NCBI RefSeq assembly: GCF_002723955.1
Contig: NZ_BEWN01000002.1
Location: forward strand, 124,001-188,000
Source of the DNA: Gluconobacter frateurii
Lineage (GTDB): Bacteria > Pseudomonadota > Alphaproteobacteria > Acetobacterales > Acetobacteraceae
DNA length: 64,000 nucleotides
Reading direction: 5' to 3'
The notes below the pieces were generated by a model, which did not search any database, was not told where the DNA came from, and saw nothing but the letters and a program-made list of their open reading frames with translations. The position numbers and the translations under genes are program-made. Of the stretch, positions 1 through 8,740 are shown piece after piece. Position 1 is the stretch's first letter; the number at the start of each line of letters is the position of its first letter.

Positions 1-1473
1 AGCGTCCTCTTCATCCTCTTCCGGGACAATGCGCTTGTTCTCCCGCGTCGGACGGAAACGATTTTCCAGCAGCGCGTCTTCAATGTCTTCAAGGGAAGCA
101 CCGGAAGTCTCCGGAACAAAGAAGAACACAAAGATCACGGAGGCCAGGTTGACCAGGGCGTAGAACCACATCGTCCATGTCAGGCCAATGCCCTCGGCCA
201 TTGTCAGCGCCGTACTGGTCACAAGCAGATCTGCTCCCCATAGCGTCGCTGCGTGCAGGGATGTTGCCTGCCCACGCATGGAAAGCGGGAACATTTCCGC
301 ACCCAGAAGCCAACCGCAGACCTGAATACCACCAGAGTTGAACATCATGAACAGCAGCAGAAAGGCCACGATCAGATAAGATCCAATGCTCCCTGGAGCC
401 GGATGGCTCATGAACATGATGCCCAGACCAACCAGAGACAGGGCAGCACCCGGCCCCATGATCAGCATGAGACGACGACGGCCGATCCGGTCCACGAACA
501 GGCAGCCCAGAAAGGTCATGATGCAATAAACGATCGCCACACCCAGCGACGCCCATAGTGCCGAAGATGCACCAAATCCGGCATCGTTCAGGAACGTCGG
601 CGCATAATAGATCATCATCTCCAGGCCGCCGCACTGGGTAAAGAATGCGACACCAAGCGCTGCAACCAGTGCGGGACGAACCCAGGGCTGGAAGAGGCCA
701 CGCCAGCCACGGTTCTTCGGATCGATATCCGTTGCGTTCTCGCGGATCGCTTCCACTTCTTTGCGGACTGCCCGCTTGGTCGTCCGAATACGGCTGAGAT
801 GAAGAATGGCGTTCTTCATGCCTTCATTTTCAGCCGACCAGCGAGGGCTTTTCGGCATGAAGAACATGGACACGAAAACGATGGCTGCGGGAATGGCGGC
901 AATCCCCACCATCGGGCGCCAACCCCAGTTCGTCCGCTGCGTCAGGCCAATGATATTAGCAATCAGAATACCCAGACCAATGGCAACATTGAACATTGTC
1001 ACCAGGCTGCCACGGCGTTCCTGAGGTGCCAGTTCCGAAATATACATCGGAACCACCTGTGTAGATCCACCGACGGCAAGTCCAAGCACGAAACGGGCCG
1101 CAATCAGATTCCAGACATCTGGGGAAAATGCACAAGCCGTTGCACCGAGAACAAACACACCACTGACAATGCAGGTTGTTGTGCGTCGACCAAATTTCTC
1201 GGAGAGGGCGCCTGCCACGAAAGCACCAAACACTGCGCCCAGAAGAATAGCGGAGGCGACGCTTTCCTTCATGGTGGAGTTCAGATGGAAGTCATCACCA
1301 ATAAGAGGAAGCGTTCCCGAAATGATGCCTGTATCATAACCGTAAAGCCCACCGCAGATTGCGGCGACCATAGCGGCCAGCATCAGGATCAGTTTCGCAT
1401 TCGGCGAGACCTCGATTTTGGAGAGGTCTATCTGTTCACGAACAGGTCGAGATGTTTTCGTATCATTTGACAT
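1..1473 (-). CDS. MFS sugar porter (sugar:H+ symporter), 3' end cut by window edge
   Basis: An open frame begins at the ATG at 1473 and runs without a stop for 491 codons to base 1, so the C-terminus lies outside the window. The translation carries hallmarks of the major facilitator sugar porter family (GalP/XylE/AraE type): a loop 2-3 motif ALSEKFGRR, SPRW after TM6, a loop 8-9 motif VDRIGRRRLM, and the C-terminal PETSGASLEDIE signature after TM12. About 12 hydrophobic segments are visible. The family couples import of hexoses, pentoses or polyols to proton entry across the inner membrane. The acidic tail (EEDEEDA) is still continuing at the edge. The substrate cannot be told from sequence. 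The gene faces away from the znu operon and seems to be transcribed alone. Confidence 0.9.
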   Translation of the reverse strand, partial: MSNDTKTSRPVREQIDLSKIEVSPNAKLILMLAAMVAAICGGLYGYDTGIISGTLPLIGDDFHLNSTMKESVASAILLGAVFGAFVAGALSEKFGRRTTTCIVSGVFVLGATACAFSPDVWNLIAARFVLGLAVGGSTQVVPMYISELAPQERRGSLVTMFNVAIGLGILIANIIGLTQRTNWGWRPMVGIAAIPAAIVFVSMFFMPKSPRWSAENEGMKNAILHLSRIRTTKRAVRKEVEAIRENATDIDPKNRGWRGLFQPWVRPALVAALGVAFFTQCGGLEMMIYYAPTFLNDAGFGASSALWASLGVAIVYCIMTFLGCLFVDRIGRRRLMLIMGPGAALSLVGLGIMFMSHPAPGSIGSYLIVAFLLLFMMFNSGGIQVCGWLLGAEMFPLSMRGQATSLHAATLWGADLLVTSTALTMAEGIGLTWTMWFYALVNLASVIFVFFFVPETSGASLEDIEDALLENRFRPTRENKRIVPEEDEEDA

Positions 1474-1607
1474 AGCGATATTAACATAGAGCAATCTGTC
1501 AGGTTTTTCGCGCCCGTTCTATTTTTTCATAAAAAACCGCGTTTTCCCTATAGTCTGGCGATACGGTGTGAAGTTGGTTATGAACAGAGAACCTATGGAG
1601 GCCCACA

Positions 1608-1742
1608 ATGTCGACTGAAACTCCGGATACAACCCGCGATGCACCCGTCATTACCGGCAGGGCTCTGATTATCCTTCATCTCTGCCTGATCGCCTTTATC
1701 GGGCTGGTTCACCTTCGTCTGGTGACAATGACAGGCAATTAA
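1608..1742 (+). CDS. Small single-span membrane protein (44 aa)
   Basis: A short frame of 44 codons starts at an ATG with a good ribosome site (GGAGG at 1596-1600, seven bases before the start). The product has a polar N-terminus rich in Thr, Asp and Pro, then one hydrophobic stretch (about residues 20-38, ALIILHLCLIAFIGLVHL) and a very short tail, so it should be a one-span inner membrane protein. The sequence TATAGT at 1549-1554 could be its -10 element. The last four bases overlap the 3' end of the convergent znuB. I recognise no family. The ribosome site and the membrane-like composition make it more likely real than not. Confidence 0.5.
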   Translation: MSTETPDTTRDAPVITGRALIILHLCLIAFIGLVHLRLVTMTGN

Positions 1743-2545
1743 CGCCTGACCATGCACGCCATTCCATAACAGGCGGCGGCTCCAAGCCCGATCCAGAATG
1801 GCACGGGCACGTCTGTCACCCAGGACAGAGCAAGACCTCCCCAGGACAGAAACAGGGCCAGAGACACCGCAGTGGCGAGCCCTGCAACGGGCCTCAAACC
1901 TAACCGGAGAGCCGTTGCCGCCGGGCCGATCATGAGGCTGAAGGCCAGAAGCGCGCCCGAGACTTCTGCACAGGCGGAACAAGCCAAGGCCGCTATCGCC
2001 ATAAATCCGAGTGACGTAAGACGCACCGGAACTCCACGCGCCTGCGCCACGTCCGGCATCAGGCTTGCGAACAAAAGCGGTCGCCCCAGAAAAGCCAGCC
2101 CAGCCAGACAGAGCACTGTGACGGTGCTCAGTGCGAGGAGTGTTGGCGTATCAATACCCAGCACATCTCCAAACAGAAGCGTTGTCGCCATGCTTGAGGC
2201 GCCATTCGCTTCGTGCAGGAACCATGTTCCCAGACCGAGACTGGCAGCAAGAACGAGGCCAATCATGCTGTCACGTTGGGGTGAAAGAGCCCCTGCCCCC
2301 TTTGTTTCATTGCCCATCGCCAAGCCAGCCAAAAGACTGAAAGCGATCATCCCATAAAGGGGAGAAACACCGAGCCAGACCGCCCCTGCAGCACCACTAA
2401 AGCCAATATGAGACAGAGCATGGGCAGCAAAGGCCTGACGCCGCAGGATCAGAAACCACCCCACCGTTCCCGCCAGCACAGAAACGATGGTGCATCCCAG
2501 AAAAGCATGTCGCATGAATTCGAATTCAAACATGCAGACTGCCAT
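1739..2545 (-). CDS. znuB: Zinc ABC transporter permease (ZnuB-like, ABC-3 family)
   Basis: This is a polytopic protein of up to 268 residues with about eight hydrophobic segments. It has ABC-3 family features: an FEFMRHAFLG N-terminus, LRRQAFAAHALSHIGFSGAAGA (the SH-x-G-F/S-G segment), and ACAEVSGALLAFSLMIGPAATA near residue 210. It is the membrane channel of a high-affinity divalent metal importer, most likely for zinc given the Zur-type site ahead of the operon. The start could be the ATG at 2545 or the one at 2533; both lie inside the 3' end of znuC, so the two genes overlap and are translationally coupled. It is the last gene of znuA-znuC-znuB. Confidence 0.9.
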   Translation of the reverse strand: MAVCMFEFEFMRHAFLGCTIVSVLAGTVGWFLILRRQAFAAHALSHIGFSGAAGAVWLGVSPLYGMIAFSLLAGLAMGNETKGAGALSPQRDSMIGLVLAASLGLGTWFLHEANGASSMATTLLFGDVLGIDTPTLLALSTVTVLCLAGLAFLGRPLLFASLMPDVAQARGVPVRLTSLGFMAIAALACSACAEVSGALLAFSLMIGPAATALRLGLRPVAGLATAVSLALFLSWGGLALSWVTDVPVPFWIGLGAAACYGMACMVRR

Positions 2546-3185
2546 TCTTCAGCTTCAGAATACGCGACATCTTCCCGCCCAGAGCCTCTGTCTCGTGAGA
2601 GGTCAGGAGGATGGAAATTCCAAGGTCCCGCGTCAGAGTATCCAGCAAAGACACAATCTGATGCTGTGCTTCATGGTCCAGAGCCGCCAGAGGTTCGTCC
2701 AGAAGTAGCATCTTCGGATTGTCTGTCAGAGCCTGCGCAAGACAGACGCGCTGACGTTCCCCTCCAGACAGAAGGCCAAGAGGCCGGCGGGCAAAAGATA
2801 GCGCGCCCGTCAGAGCCAGCAGTCGTTCAGCATCCTCTCGCCGGGCACGAGACGGCAGAGGTATTCCCCAGCGTGCACCTTTCATCGCTGCCATGACATG
2901 ACTGATCGCCGGAATCATCAAAGCCGTGTCACTGAGGCCCTGAGGCATGTAGCCGATCTGTCTGCAGGCAAGTTCAGGCGGCTGGCCCTTGAGAAGAAGA
3001 ACACCACTCTGGAGGCGCACAAGGCCAAGGCAAGCCTTCAGAAAAGTCGATTTTCCGGAACCGTTCCGGCCTGCCAAAAGCGTCACGCCGGTCATGGGGA
3101 CTGTCAGGGTGACGTTATCCAGAATGGTCTTGGCGCCTGCGCAGAGTGTGACCTGGTCAAGGGAAAGGTTATCTGGATGCGCCAT
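2526..3185 (-). CDS. znuC: Zinc ABC transporter ATP-binding protein (ZnuC-like)
   Basis: This is the ATPase of the metal importer. I chose the ATG at 3185 (MAHPDNLSLDQ, 219 residues), because earlier in-frame codons lie inside znuA and give non-family sequence. The Walker A motif is GRNGSGKST (about residue 40), the ABC signature is LSGGERQRVCLAQAL, Walker B is MLLLDEPLAALD, and the switch His lies in LTSHETEAL. The C-terminus is short, without the His-rich extension seen in some ZnuC proteins. The gene starts inside the last codons of znuA and ends inside the start of znuB, so all three are one operon. Confidence 0.92.
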   Translation of the reverse strand: MAHPDNLSLDQVTLCAGAKTILDNVTLTVPMTGVTLLAGRNGSGKSTFLKACLGLVRLQSGVLLLKGQPPELACRQIGYMPQGLSDTALMIPAISHVMAAMKGARWGIPLPSRARREDAERLLALTGALSFARRPLGLLSGGERQRVCLAQALTDNPKMLLLDEPLAALDHEAQHQIVSLLDTLTRDLGISILLTSHETEALGGKMSRILKLKNGSLHV

Positions 3186-4023
3186 CAAGGGCCTTCTGAA
3201 CGGACTCGATAATTGAAGACACCCACTCCTGCCACGATAGTCCCGGGGGCAGCGTTTCCCCAACCATGACGAGCGGCATACCACTGCTCCGGGCCTTGTC
3301 CACCATCCGGTCAATCTGGGGCGATCTCACAGCCGGATTTACAATCAGCAGTTTGACGGTCTTCTCATCCAGCGCCGTCTCAAGCACCGCAACATCCCTC
3401 GGAGAAGGCTCCGTGTGGTGCATGACAGCCAGGGCAAATCCTGCATCCACAATATGCAAACCCATATGCTGGATCAGGTCAGCCCCAACCGGCTCCATCG
3501 CTGCGATAGCCGTTCCATCATAAGTCTGTCGCAGCTTGCCGCTGCGCGCTTCCAGACCGTCAATCTGTTCCAGGAAAGCCTTCAGACGTTGCTGGACCGC
3601 CTCATGATCCAGTCCCTGCTTGACGAAAACACGCGCCATGGCCGTCGCAACCTTGCGAACGGCAACAGGATCAAGAAACAGATGAGGATTGTCTCCCACT
3701 GTCCAACCAGCTTCCTGCGCTGCAATGATACGGGGCGCAGAAGCCGATACGAAAGGCAGCGCCCAGTCATCATAAGTCGCGCCATTGAGCACAACCAGCG
3801 CCGCACGCGCTGTCTGGCGTGCCATCGAGGGGGTCGGGGTCAGTTCATGAGGGTCGATGCCGGGCGTTGAGATCAGGGCCTGCGTGGTGATTTCAGGTCC
3901 ACCAATCTGGGCAGCGATGTTGCACCAGACAGATTCAACACAAACCACAGGCATCGGGGCGGCAGAAGCGACAGGTGCAGTCAGCAGCGAACCGACCAGA
4001 CACAGGGTTCGGAAACGATGCAT
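3169..4023 (-). CDS. znuA: Periplasmic zinc-binding protein (ZnuA-like)
   Basis: This is the solute-binding component of the metal ABC importer, 284 residues. A signal peptide is plain (MHRFRTLCLVGSLLTAPVASAA, cleavage after about residue 22). Cluster A-I family features include DPHELTPTPSMA (first metal-ligand His), DNPHLFLDP (second His) and VMHHTEPSPRDV (third region). The His/Asp-rich loop found in many zinc ZnuA proteins is missing, so from the protein alone manganese is possible; the Zur-like operator 30 bases upstream argues for zinc. It is the first gene of the znuACB operon and its 3' end overlaps znuC. Confidence 0.88.
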   Translation of the reverse strand: MHRFRTLCLVGSLLTAPVASAAPMPVVCVESVWCNIAAQIGGPEITTQALISTPGIDPHELTPTPSMARQTARAALVVLNGATYDDWALPFVSASAPRIIAAQEAGWTVGDNPHLFLDPVAVRKVATAMARVFVKQGLDHEAVQQRLKAFLEQIDGLEARSGKLRQTYDGTAIAAMEPVGADLIQHMGLHIVDAGFALAVMHHTEPSPRDVAVLETALDEKTVKLLIVNPAVRSPQIDRMVDKARSSGMPLVMVGETLPPGLSWQEWVSSIIESVQKALDGASR

Positions 4024-4053
4024 GAGTTTCCCCGGCGGCGTAAGAAGGACGGA

Positions 4054-4066
4054 CGTTATAAGATAA
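4054..4066 (-). promoter_or_regulatory. Zur-type operator upstream of znuACB
   Basis: The sequence GTTATAAGATAAC is an inverted repeat (GTTAT-N3-ATAAC) flanked by ACATTTTCC. It closely resembles the known proteobacterial Zur site (GTTATA-N-TATAAC within an ATGTTATA/TATAACAT context). It lies 31-43 bases upstream of the znuA start, where a bound repressor would block the promoter when zinc is plentiful. The site is seen directly; regulation by Zur is inferred from the match and position. Confidence 0.75.
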
Positions 4067-4080
4067 CATTTTCCTTCTGG

Positions 4081-4497
4081 CTATCCTCGGGAAGGTTGTC
4101 TGAGATAAAGTTCGGTGGCTGCCGCAATAACCTTGCGCTGATAGGCCATATTCAGAGGAAGCGTTCGGGAATGATAATCGCCGATCGCCCGCAGCAGATT
4201 GCCGTGCTCGTTGTCCAGCGCCGTGCGTAAGATCATGGCAGCAGCCGCAACATTGAAGCAGGGTTCCAGAGCAAGCCGGGTCGCGACCTGCGCTGGAGTT
4301 TGATGGGTCATGGACGCAATCGGCAGGACCCATCGCGAATTGATCTGCATGAGACCAATATCAACAGATCCATCCGTATTCTGGCTAACCTTTCCCATCA
4401 CACCCCCTTCAACCCGCTGAATAGCCGGCAGGACACGGGGAGGAAGGCGGTAATGCATAGCGGATGCCAGCATGCAGGCCAGAAAAGCAGCAGCCAT
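4081..4497 (-). CDS. Lytic transglycosylase, SLT/VirB1-like
   Basis: The product is about 138 residues from the ATG at 4497, chosen because an export signal follows (MAAAFLACMLASAMHY). Other in-frame starts at 4539 or further up would run into the divergent ybaK. The lytic transglycosylase fold shows in AIQRVEGG (catalytic Glu), NTDGSVDIGLMQINSRW (the G-L-M-Q-I-N motif) and an A-A-A-x-I-L-x-x-A helix followed by IGDYHS. Such enzymes cut peptidoglycan between MurNAc and GlcNAc, often to place envelope-spanning machines. The protein is short, like VirB1/TrbN/IagB members, but no secretion genes lie nearby. It is upstream of znuA in the same direction with a 57-base gap holding the Zur site. Confidence 0.75.
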   Translation of the reverse strand: MAAAFLACMLASAMHYRLPPRVLPAIQRVEGGVMGKVSQNTDGSVDIGLMQINSRWVLPIASMTHQTPAQVATRLALEPCFNVAAAAMILRTALDNEHGNLLRAIGDYHSRTLPLNMAYQRKVIAAATELYLRQPSRG

Positions 4498-4595
4498 GAA
4501 ATCCAGTTCTCTCTCTTGCAGGAGCCCCGACCCTAGCATCCCCTTACCCAAGGTGCCATCCTGAAGGGAGACGTCAAAGAACGAGACCTTCTGGA

Positions 4596-5084
4596 ATGAG
4601 TGACCTGGACACTTCCGCAACACTGACACTGGATGCGCTGGGCATCTCCTACCAACGCCGCATCTACGAGTATGATCCGTCAGCCGGCAAGCTGGGCGTG
4701 GCCGCAGCAGCCGCTCTCGGCCTGGCACCCGATCATGTTCTGAAAACCCTGATGGTGCAGATAGACGGGCGCCCCGCCTGCGTTGTTCTCCCCGCGGACC
4801 GGGAACTGGACTTCGTACGGGTGGCGACGGCTTTCGGAGGACGAAAAGCCAAGATGCTGTCCCGACCGGATGCGGAGCAACGAACAGGTTACAAGATCGG
4901 AGGGGTCAGCCCGTTCGGTCAGCGCAGCGCTGTGCCCACCGCATTTGAGCAAAGCGGGATGGATGGACCGCCGGTTGTCATTAATGGGGGCGACCGTGGC
5001 CTGCTTCTTGAGCTTGCCCCCCAGGATGCTTTGCTGGCCACAAATGGCATGATTGCTGATCTGGTGCGCCCGATAGGCTCATAA
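4596..5084 (+). CDS. ybaK: Cys-tRNA(Pro)/Cys-tRNA(Cys) deacylase, YbaK/EbsC family
   Basis: A 162-residue cytosolic protein spanning the whole YbaK/ProX editing domain. Family marks are DHVLKTLMVQIDGRPACVVLPADRELDF, AKMLSRPDAEQRTGYKIGGVSPFGQ (the G-Y-x-x-G-G-V-S-P-F-G segment) and VVINGGDRGLLLELAPQDAL. YbaK hydrolyses Cys mischarged onto tRNA-Pro, helping translation fidelity. It starts divergently from the transglycosylase with about 100 bases between them and is probably monocistronic, ending at a strong hairpin. Confidence 0.93.
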   Translation: MSDLDTSATLTLDALGISYQRRIYEYDPSAGKLGVAAAAALGLAPDHVLKTLMVQIDGRPACVVLPADRELDFVRVATAFGGRKAKMLSRPDAEQRTGYKIGGVSPFGQRSAVPTAFEQSGMDGPPVVINGGDRGLLLELAPQDALLATNGMIADLVRPIGS

Positions 5085-5088
5085 TTTC

Positions 5089-5120
5089 GGACAGACCTTC
5101 ATCCTGTTGAAGGTCTGTCC
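5089..5120. terminator. Hairpin between convergent ybaK and metallophosphoesterase gene
   Basis: A perfect 13-bp inverted repeat (GGACAGACCTTCA and its complement) with a six-base loop lies just after the ybaK stop and 15 bases before the end of the convergent gene. Position and strength suggest a terminator used from both sides, though no long T tract follows on either strand. Confidence 0.6.
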
Positions 5121-5135
5121 AAACTCGACTGTCTT

Positions 5136-6074
5136 TCAGTAGGTGTTTTCCGGACTCACTGTGTGAAACCCGTAGGTTTTGTATTCAGTCCGAACGGTAT
5201 TATTTTCTACATGGACGATCATGTAGCCCTCTGGCGTGCCGAGATGTAATCCATGCCACCAGTTTCCGCTGACAGCACCACCTGTAATGAACTGAATACC
5301 GTTATGTTCGACCTGCTCAAGAACATGGGTATGCCCTTGAAAAACAGCCAACACATTATGCCCTGCAAGCAGAGCCAGAATTTCGCGCGTATTAACGGTG
5401 CTGAGAGCCTGATGTTTAAAAAGTGACGGGCTCTCATCAGCGTAGGTATAAAACGCTGTCACCATGGGAATATGTGTGGAGATAATGATGGGCGCTCCGG
5501 CCGGCACCGTCTGAAGATAAGACTTCAGCCAGTTGACCTGACGTGCATCAAAACGCCCTTCGTAGTCACGATCCGGCGTGATGGTTACAGAGTCCAGAAC
5601 GATGAAGTGAACGCCTTTATGCTCAAAAGCATAATAGGTTTCACCAAACGCTTTCCGGAAAAAATTCTTACCAAATTCAGCATTCTGCGTTGAAGCACCA
5701 CTTTTGGTATACACGCCGAAACAGTCATGGTTACCGACTGTATGGTAAACCTTCTTGCCAAGTTCCTGCTCGGTCATGTCATACAGATCAAGGAGCTTAT
5801 GAGCGCGAGGAAGCGAGACTTCCATTGCATCATAAATATGGTCTCCTCCCTGCAAAACGAAATCCGCCTTTTCCCGTGATGCCGCACGAAATGCCATCTT
5901 GCAGCCCTTCATGGCATCCAGTTCAGGCTGAAGGTGAGTGTCCGTTATGAACAGGAACGAAAACGGTTCCTGTGTGGTCGCAGACAGAGTTTGTGCTGAA
6001 ACACCCTTGATCAAAGTAGAGGACAGAAGCGCGCCACCTGCGCCCAGAATACCGCGACGTGAAAGTGATGACAT
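5136..6074 (-). CDS. Tat-exported calcineurin-like metallophosphoesterase
   Basis: This 312-residue protein begins with a twin-arginine style signal (SLSRRGILGAGGALLSSTLI). All metal-binding motifs of the calcineurin-like phosphoesterase fold are present in order: DTH (about residue 45), GGDH (about 75), GNHD (about 116), STHIP (about 200) and GHTH (about 248). It should hydrolyse phosphomono- or phosphodiesters in the periplasm with two metal ions. It lies 37 bases downstream of a FecA-like receptor controlled by FecI/FecR homologues and is probably co-transcribed with it. That pairing suggests it processes a phosphorylated ligand imported by the receptor. The true substrate is unknown. Confidence 0.88.
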   Translation of the reverse strand: MSSLSRRGILGAGGALLSSTLIKGVSAQTLSATTQEPFSFLFITDTHLQPELDAMKGCKMAFRAASREKADFVLQGGDHIYDAMEVSLPRAHKLLDLYDMTEQELGKKVYHTVGNHDCFGVYTKSGASTQNAEFGKNFFRKAFGETYYAFEHKGVHFIVLDSVTITPDRDYEGRFDARQVNWLKSYLQTVPAGAPIIISTHIPMVTAFYTYADESPSLFKHQALSTVNTREILALLAGHNVLAVFQGHTHVLEQVEHNGIQFITGGAVSGNWWHGLHLGTPEGYMIVHVENNTVRTEYKTYGFHTVSPENTY

Positions 6075-6111
6075 GAGACTTTCCTTTCGGAAATGATGTG
6101 CAGAAAACAGA

Positions 6112-8649
6112 TCAGAAGAAGTGTTTGCTCAGGGTGAAAAACACCTGCCGTGGCGCACCCGTCTGGAGAGTCTGGTAAGTCCCACCCGGGTCACTATTCT
6201 TGAAACCTGTGGTTCCAATGCTTGAGATATATCCCTTGTCGAACAGGTTCACGACGTTGACCTGAGCTTCCAGCCCTTTGAGAATTCCCGGACGATTAAA
6301 ACGATATCCGGCGGACAGATTAAACAGAACACGTCCCGGAAGCGGAGAGTCATTCAGATAAGTGTAAAAACGACGGCTCATATACTGCCCACCAAACTGA
6401 CCCCAGATCGTCCCGTCATCATAAGCCAGCTTGAAATTTCCAATATTGCGCGGTGCGGCAACAACCTGCTTGCCTGCAATCCGCAAAATGGATCCGTCTG
6501 AATTCACGATATTATCGTTGTAATGCGCATCGTTATAGGACCACGCACCGTAGAGAGACCAGTTCCGGAAAAAGCGCCAGGTCGCTGCAGCTTCAACACC
6601 ACGGGACGTTACACTTCCGACATTTTCCAGAACGTTCTGATTCCCAACAATTACCGAACTCAGGGATGACGCAAGAAGCCTGTTTTCAAAATCAACGTAA
6701 TACCCCGTCAGAGAAGCCTGCACGCTGTCATTATGAAAGCGATAACCAAGCTCTTCCGTATTGGTTGTTTCCGGTTTCAGCTTGTTATGAATATAGGCAA
6801 AGCCTGCCTGCGTTGTCGAAAACGGGCCGGTTGAAGCAGATGCCGTAAAGGCCGACATATTCCGCGAAAAATCAGCGAAAACTTCATGATGCTTGTTGAA
6901 ACGATACAGAACACCAACCTGAGGAAGGAACCCGTTGGAGGCTGAAATCGAGGCGTTGATGGGATTGGAACTTTGCGCTGTCGCTACAGAACTATTCGAG
7001 ACCAGCGACTTGAAGCCAGCATTAATGCGCAGTTTCGGCGTAATTGACCAGCTGTCTTCCAAGTGAAACTGATAAACATGCGTGCGGAATGTGTACTGCC
7101 ATTGCACCGCAAATGGGTTCTCGTAGAAGCGCTGGAAATTTGAAGGCGTTACACCTTCCTGAAGTGGATAAAGTTTTGCGGCCTGACTGAAAAGATTGTT
7201 TTCAAACCAGAATCCAGCTTCGATCTTGTGATGCCACCGCTGATACGCAAGGCTGGTCAGCACGCCTTCGCGCTGCATACGATATTCCGTTGTTGAAACG
7301 GATAGAGGTGATCCACCCAGATTGGCAGGTGTTGGGTCATACGGATCAGACCATGTTCCCGGCCCGCGATCGTAATGACCGTAAACTGTGGTAGATCCGG
7401 TCAGATGCGGAATCAGGTGATAATCGAACTTTTCATAACCCACCATATCCTGCCGCACGCCACCACCGCGGTAATAAGTGTCGTCCGGAGATGTGTACGG
7501 AGAAGGTAGCGTTTCCCCCGCCTGATAAGCACGGGCGATCTGTTCCGCAAGCTTGTAATTGTTGCTGATATCGTCGTGATTATAGCCGAATTTCTTGATC
7601 AGACTGGTTGAGAGATCCAGATAATCATCTTCTCGCCGGTCATCAAAATCGAGATACGTTGTGGCTTTTACAGCGTCGCCCAAAGGCTGGATATATTTGA
7701 AATTAAGCTGCTGCTGCTTCTGCTGTCCCCACCCTTTCCACTTATCCGCATACTGATAATCGTAACTGGCATAGAACTTGCCGCCACCTGGTAGAATTCC
7801 GCTGTTAAGGCGAACAAAGCCACGCCACGTATTTGAGCTTCCAACTGTTCCGGAAACATCCAGTCCATAATGATCTGTTGGATCAATAGATGAAAACTGG
7901 ATTGTGCCACCGAGATTGCTGGTTGAGGCCGTTCCAAGCCCACCTGTTCCCTGAGCAAGGGTTACAGGCCCATTGTTTTCTGTCTCCAGTGCACGCCCAA
8001 TGGCCAGACCATTATTGTTACGGTACTGCATATTTCCAAGTGGAATCCCGTCCAGTGTGTAGCCAAGCTGGTCGGTGAAAAACCCGCGAATGGTAATCTG
8101 CTGTGCCCATTCATAAGCACCAAGGGGATCTGACGACTGAAAGTTCACGCCGGGAAGTTCTGACAGTGTGGCCAAAGGGGATGTGCCTGGAGCCGCCTTA
8201 TGAAGTTCAGTGCGGGAGAGAGTCTGAACCTGTCTGGACTGCCCTGCCCCCAGAACAACCATGGCCTCTTCCCTTACGGGACTGGCTTTTTCAACCGCAG
8301 GACGTGGCACTTTTCTGGGAAAAGAACCGCCAGATTTAACAGTGATCGCGCCGCTACTGGCATCGCGGGATACAATCAATCCACTATTCTGCGTCAGGCG
8401 CTGTAGGGCCTCATCAAACGTATATTTTCCGTTCAGTGCAGGCGCTGTTCGAGAGCCCATTGCAGTTTCTGAGAAGAGAATATCCTGATGACTAATCCGG
8501 GAAAGTTCAGCCAGAGAGGCTGCAAGTGACTGTGAACCAAGGTGGAGATCCAGCGCAGGAAGAGTGGCTGAAAAAGATTGTTCCGGAAGGCTTGCGAAAA
8601 AAGTCGCGGCCAGCATGGCATGCCGGAAGGATGTTCTGAGGCGAAACAT
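6112..8649 (-). CDS. TonB-dependent outer membrane receptor with N-terminal signalling domain (FecA-like)
   Basis: The start is the ATG at 8649 (MFRLRTSFRHAML), preceded by CGGAGA, giving 845 residues with a signal peptide ending near SFSA. An STN (secretin/TonB short N-terminal) domain follows (about residues 30-100: LDLHLGSQSLAASLAELSR, ALNGKYTFDEALQRL), which in FecA-type transducers contacts FecR. The plug includes TLSELPGVNFQS and TIRGFFTDQLGYTLDGIP. The C-terminal barrel ends in a typical aromatic beta strand (RQVFFTLSKHFF). The receptor both imports its ligand and signals its presence through FecR to the sigma factor upstream. The ligand is not evident; the downstream phosphoesterase hints at a phosphorylated compound rather than a plain siderophore. 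Confidence 0.9.
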   Translation of the reverse strand: MFRLRTSFRHAMLAATFFASLPEQSFSATLPALDLHLGSQSLAASLAELSRISHQDILFSETAMGSRTAPALNGKYTFDEALQRLTQNSGLIVSRDASSGAITVKSGGSFPRKVPRPAVEKASPVREEAMVVLGAGQSRQVQTLSRTELHKAAPGTSPLATLSELPGVNFQSSDPLGAYEWAQQITIRGFFTDQLGYTLDGIPLGNMQYRNNNGLAIGRALETENNGPVTLAQGTGGLGTASTSNLGGTIQFSSIDPTDHYGLDVSGTVGSSNTWRGFVRLNSGILPGGGKFYASYDYQYADKWKGWGQQKQQQLNFKYIQPLGDAVKATTYLDFDDRREDDYLDLSTSLIKKFGYNHDDISNNYKLAEQIARAYQAGETLPSPYTSPDDTYYRGGGVRQDMVGYEKFDYHLIPHLTGSTTVYGHYDRGPGTWSDPYDPTPANLGGSPLSVSTTEYRMQREGVLTSLAYQRWHHKIEAGFWFENNLFSQAAKLYPLQEGVTPSNFQRFYENPFAVQWQYTFRTHVYQFHLEDSWSITPKLRINAGFKSLVSNSSVATAQSSNPINASISASNGFLPQVGVLYRFNKHHEVFADFSRNMSAFTASASTGPFSTTQAGFAYIHNKLKPETTNTEELGYRFHNDSVQASLTGYYVDFENRLLASSLSSVIVGNQNVLENVGSVTSRGVEAAATWRFFRNWSLYGAWSYNDAHYNDNIVNSDGSILRIAGKQVVAAPRNIGNFKLAYDDGTIWGQFGGQYMSRRFYTYLNDSPLPGRVLFNLSAGYRFNRPGILKGLEAQVNVVNLFDKGYISSIGTTGFKNSDPGGTYQTLQTGAPRQVFFTLSKHFF

Positions 8650-8740
8650 GAGCGGGTCTCCGAAGCATAAAGCCGCAATAGGTGTCTGCTTCGTTGACGA
8701 ATGGGATGCGCGTGCCCTCAGTGGAAAATGATCGTTGTCA

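Noticed and set aside
799-1470. Plus-strand frame of 223 codons
   Set aside because: It lies opposite the MFS sugar porter, whose motifs are clear on the minus strand; the plus translation is His/Asn/Arg-rich noise.
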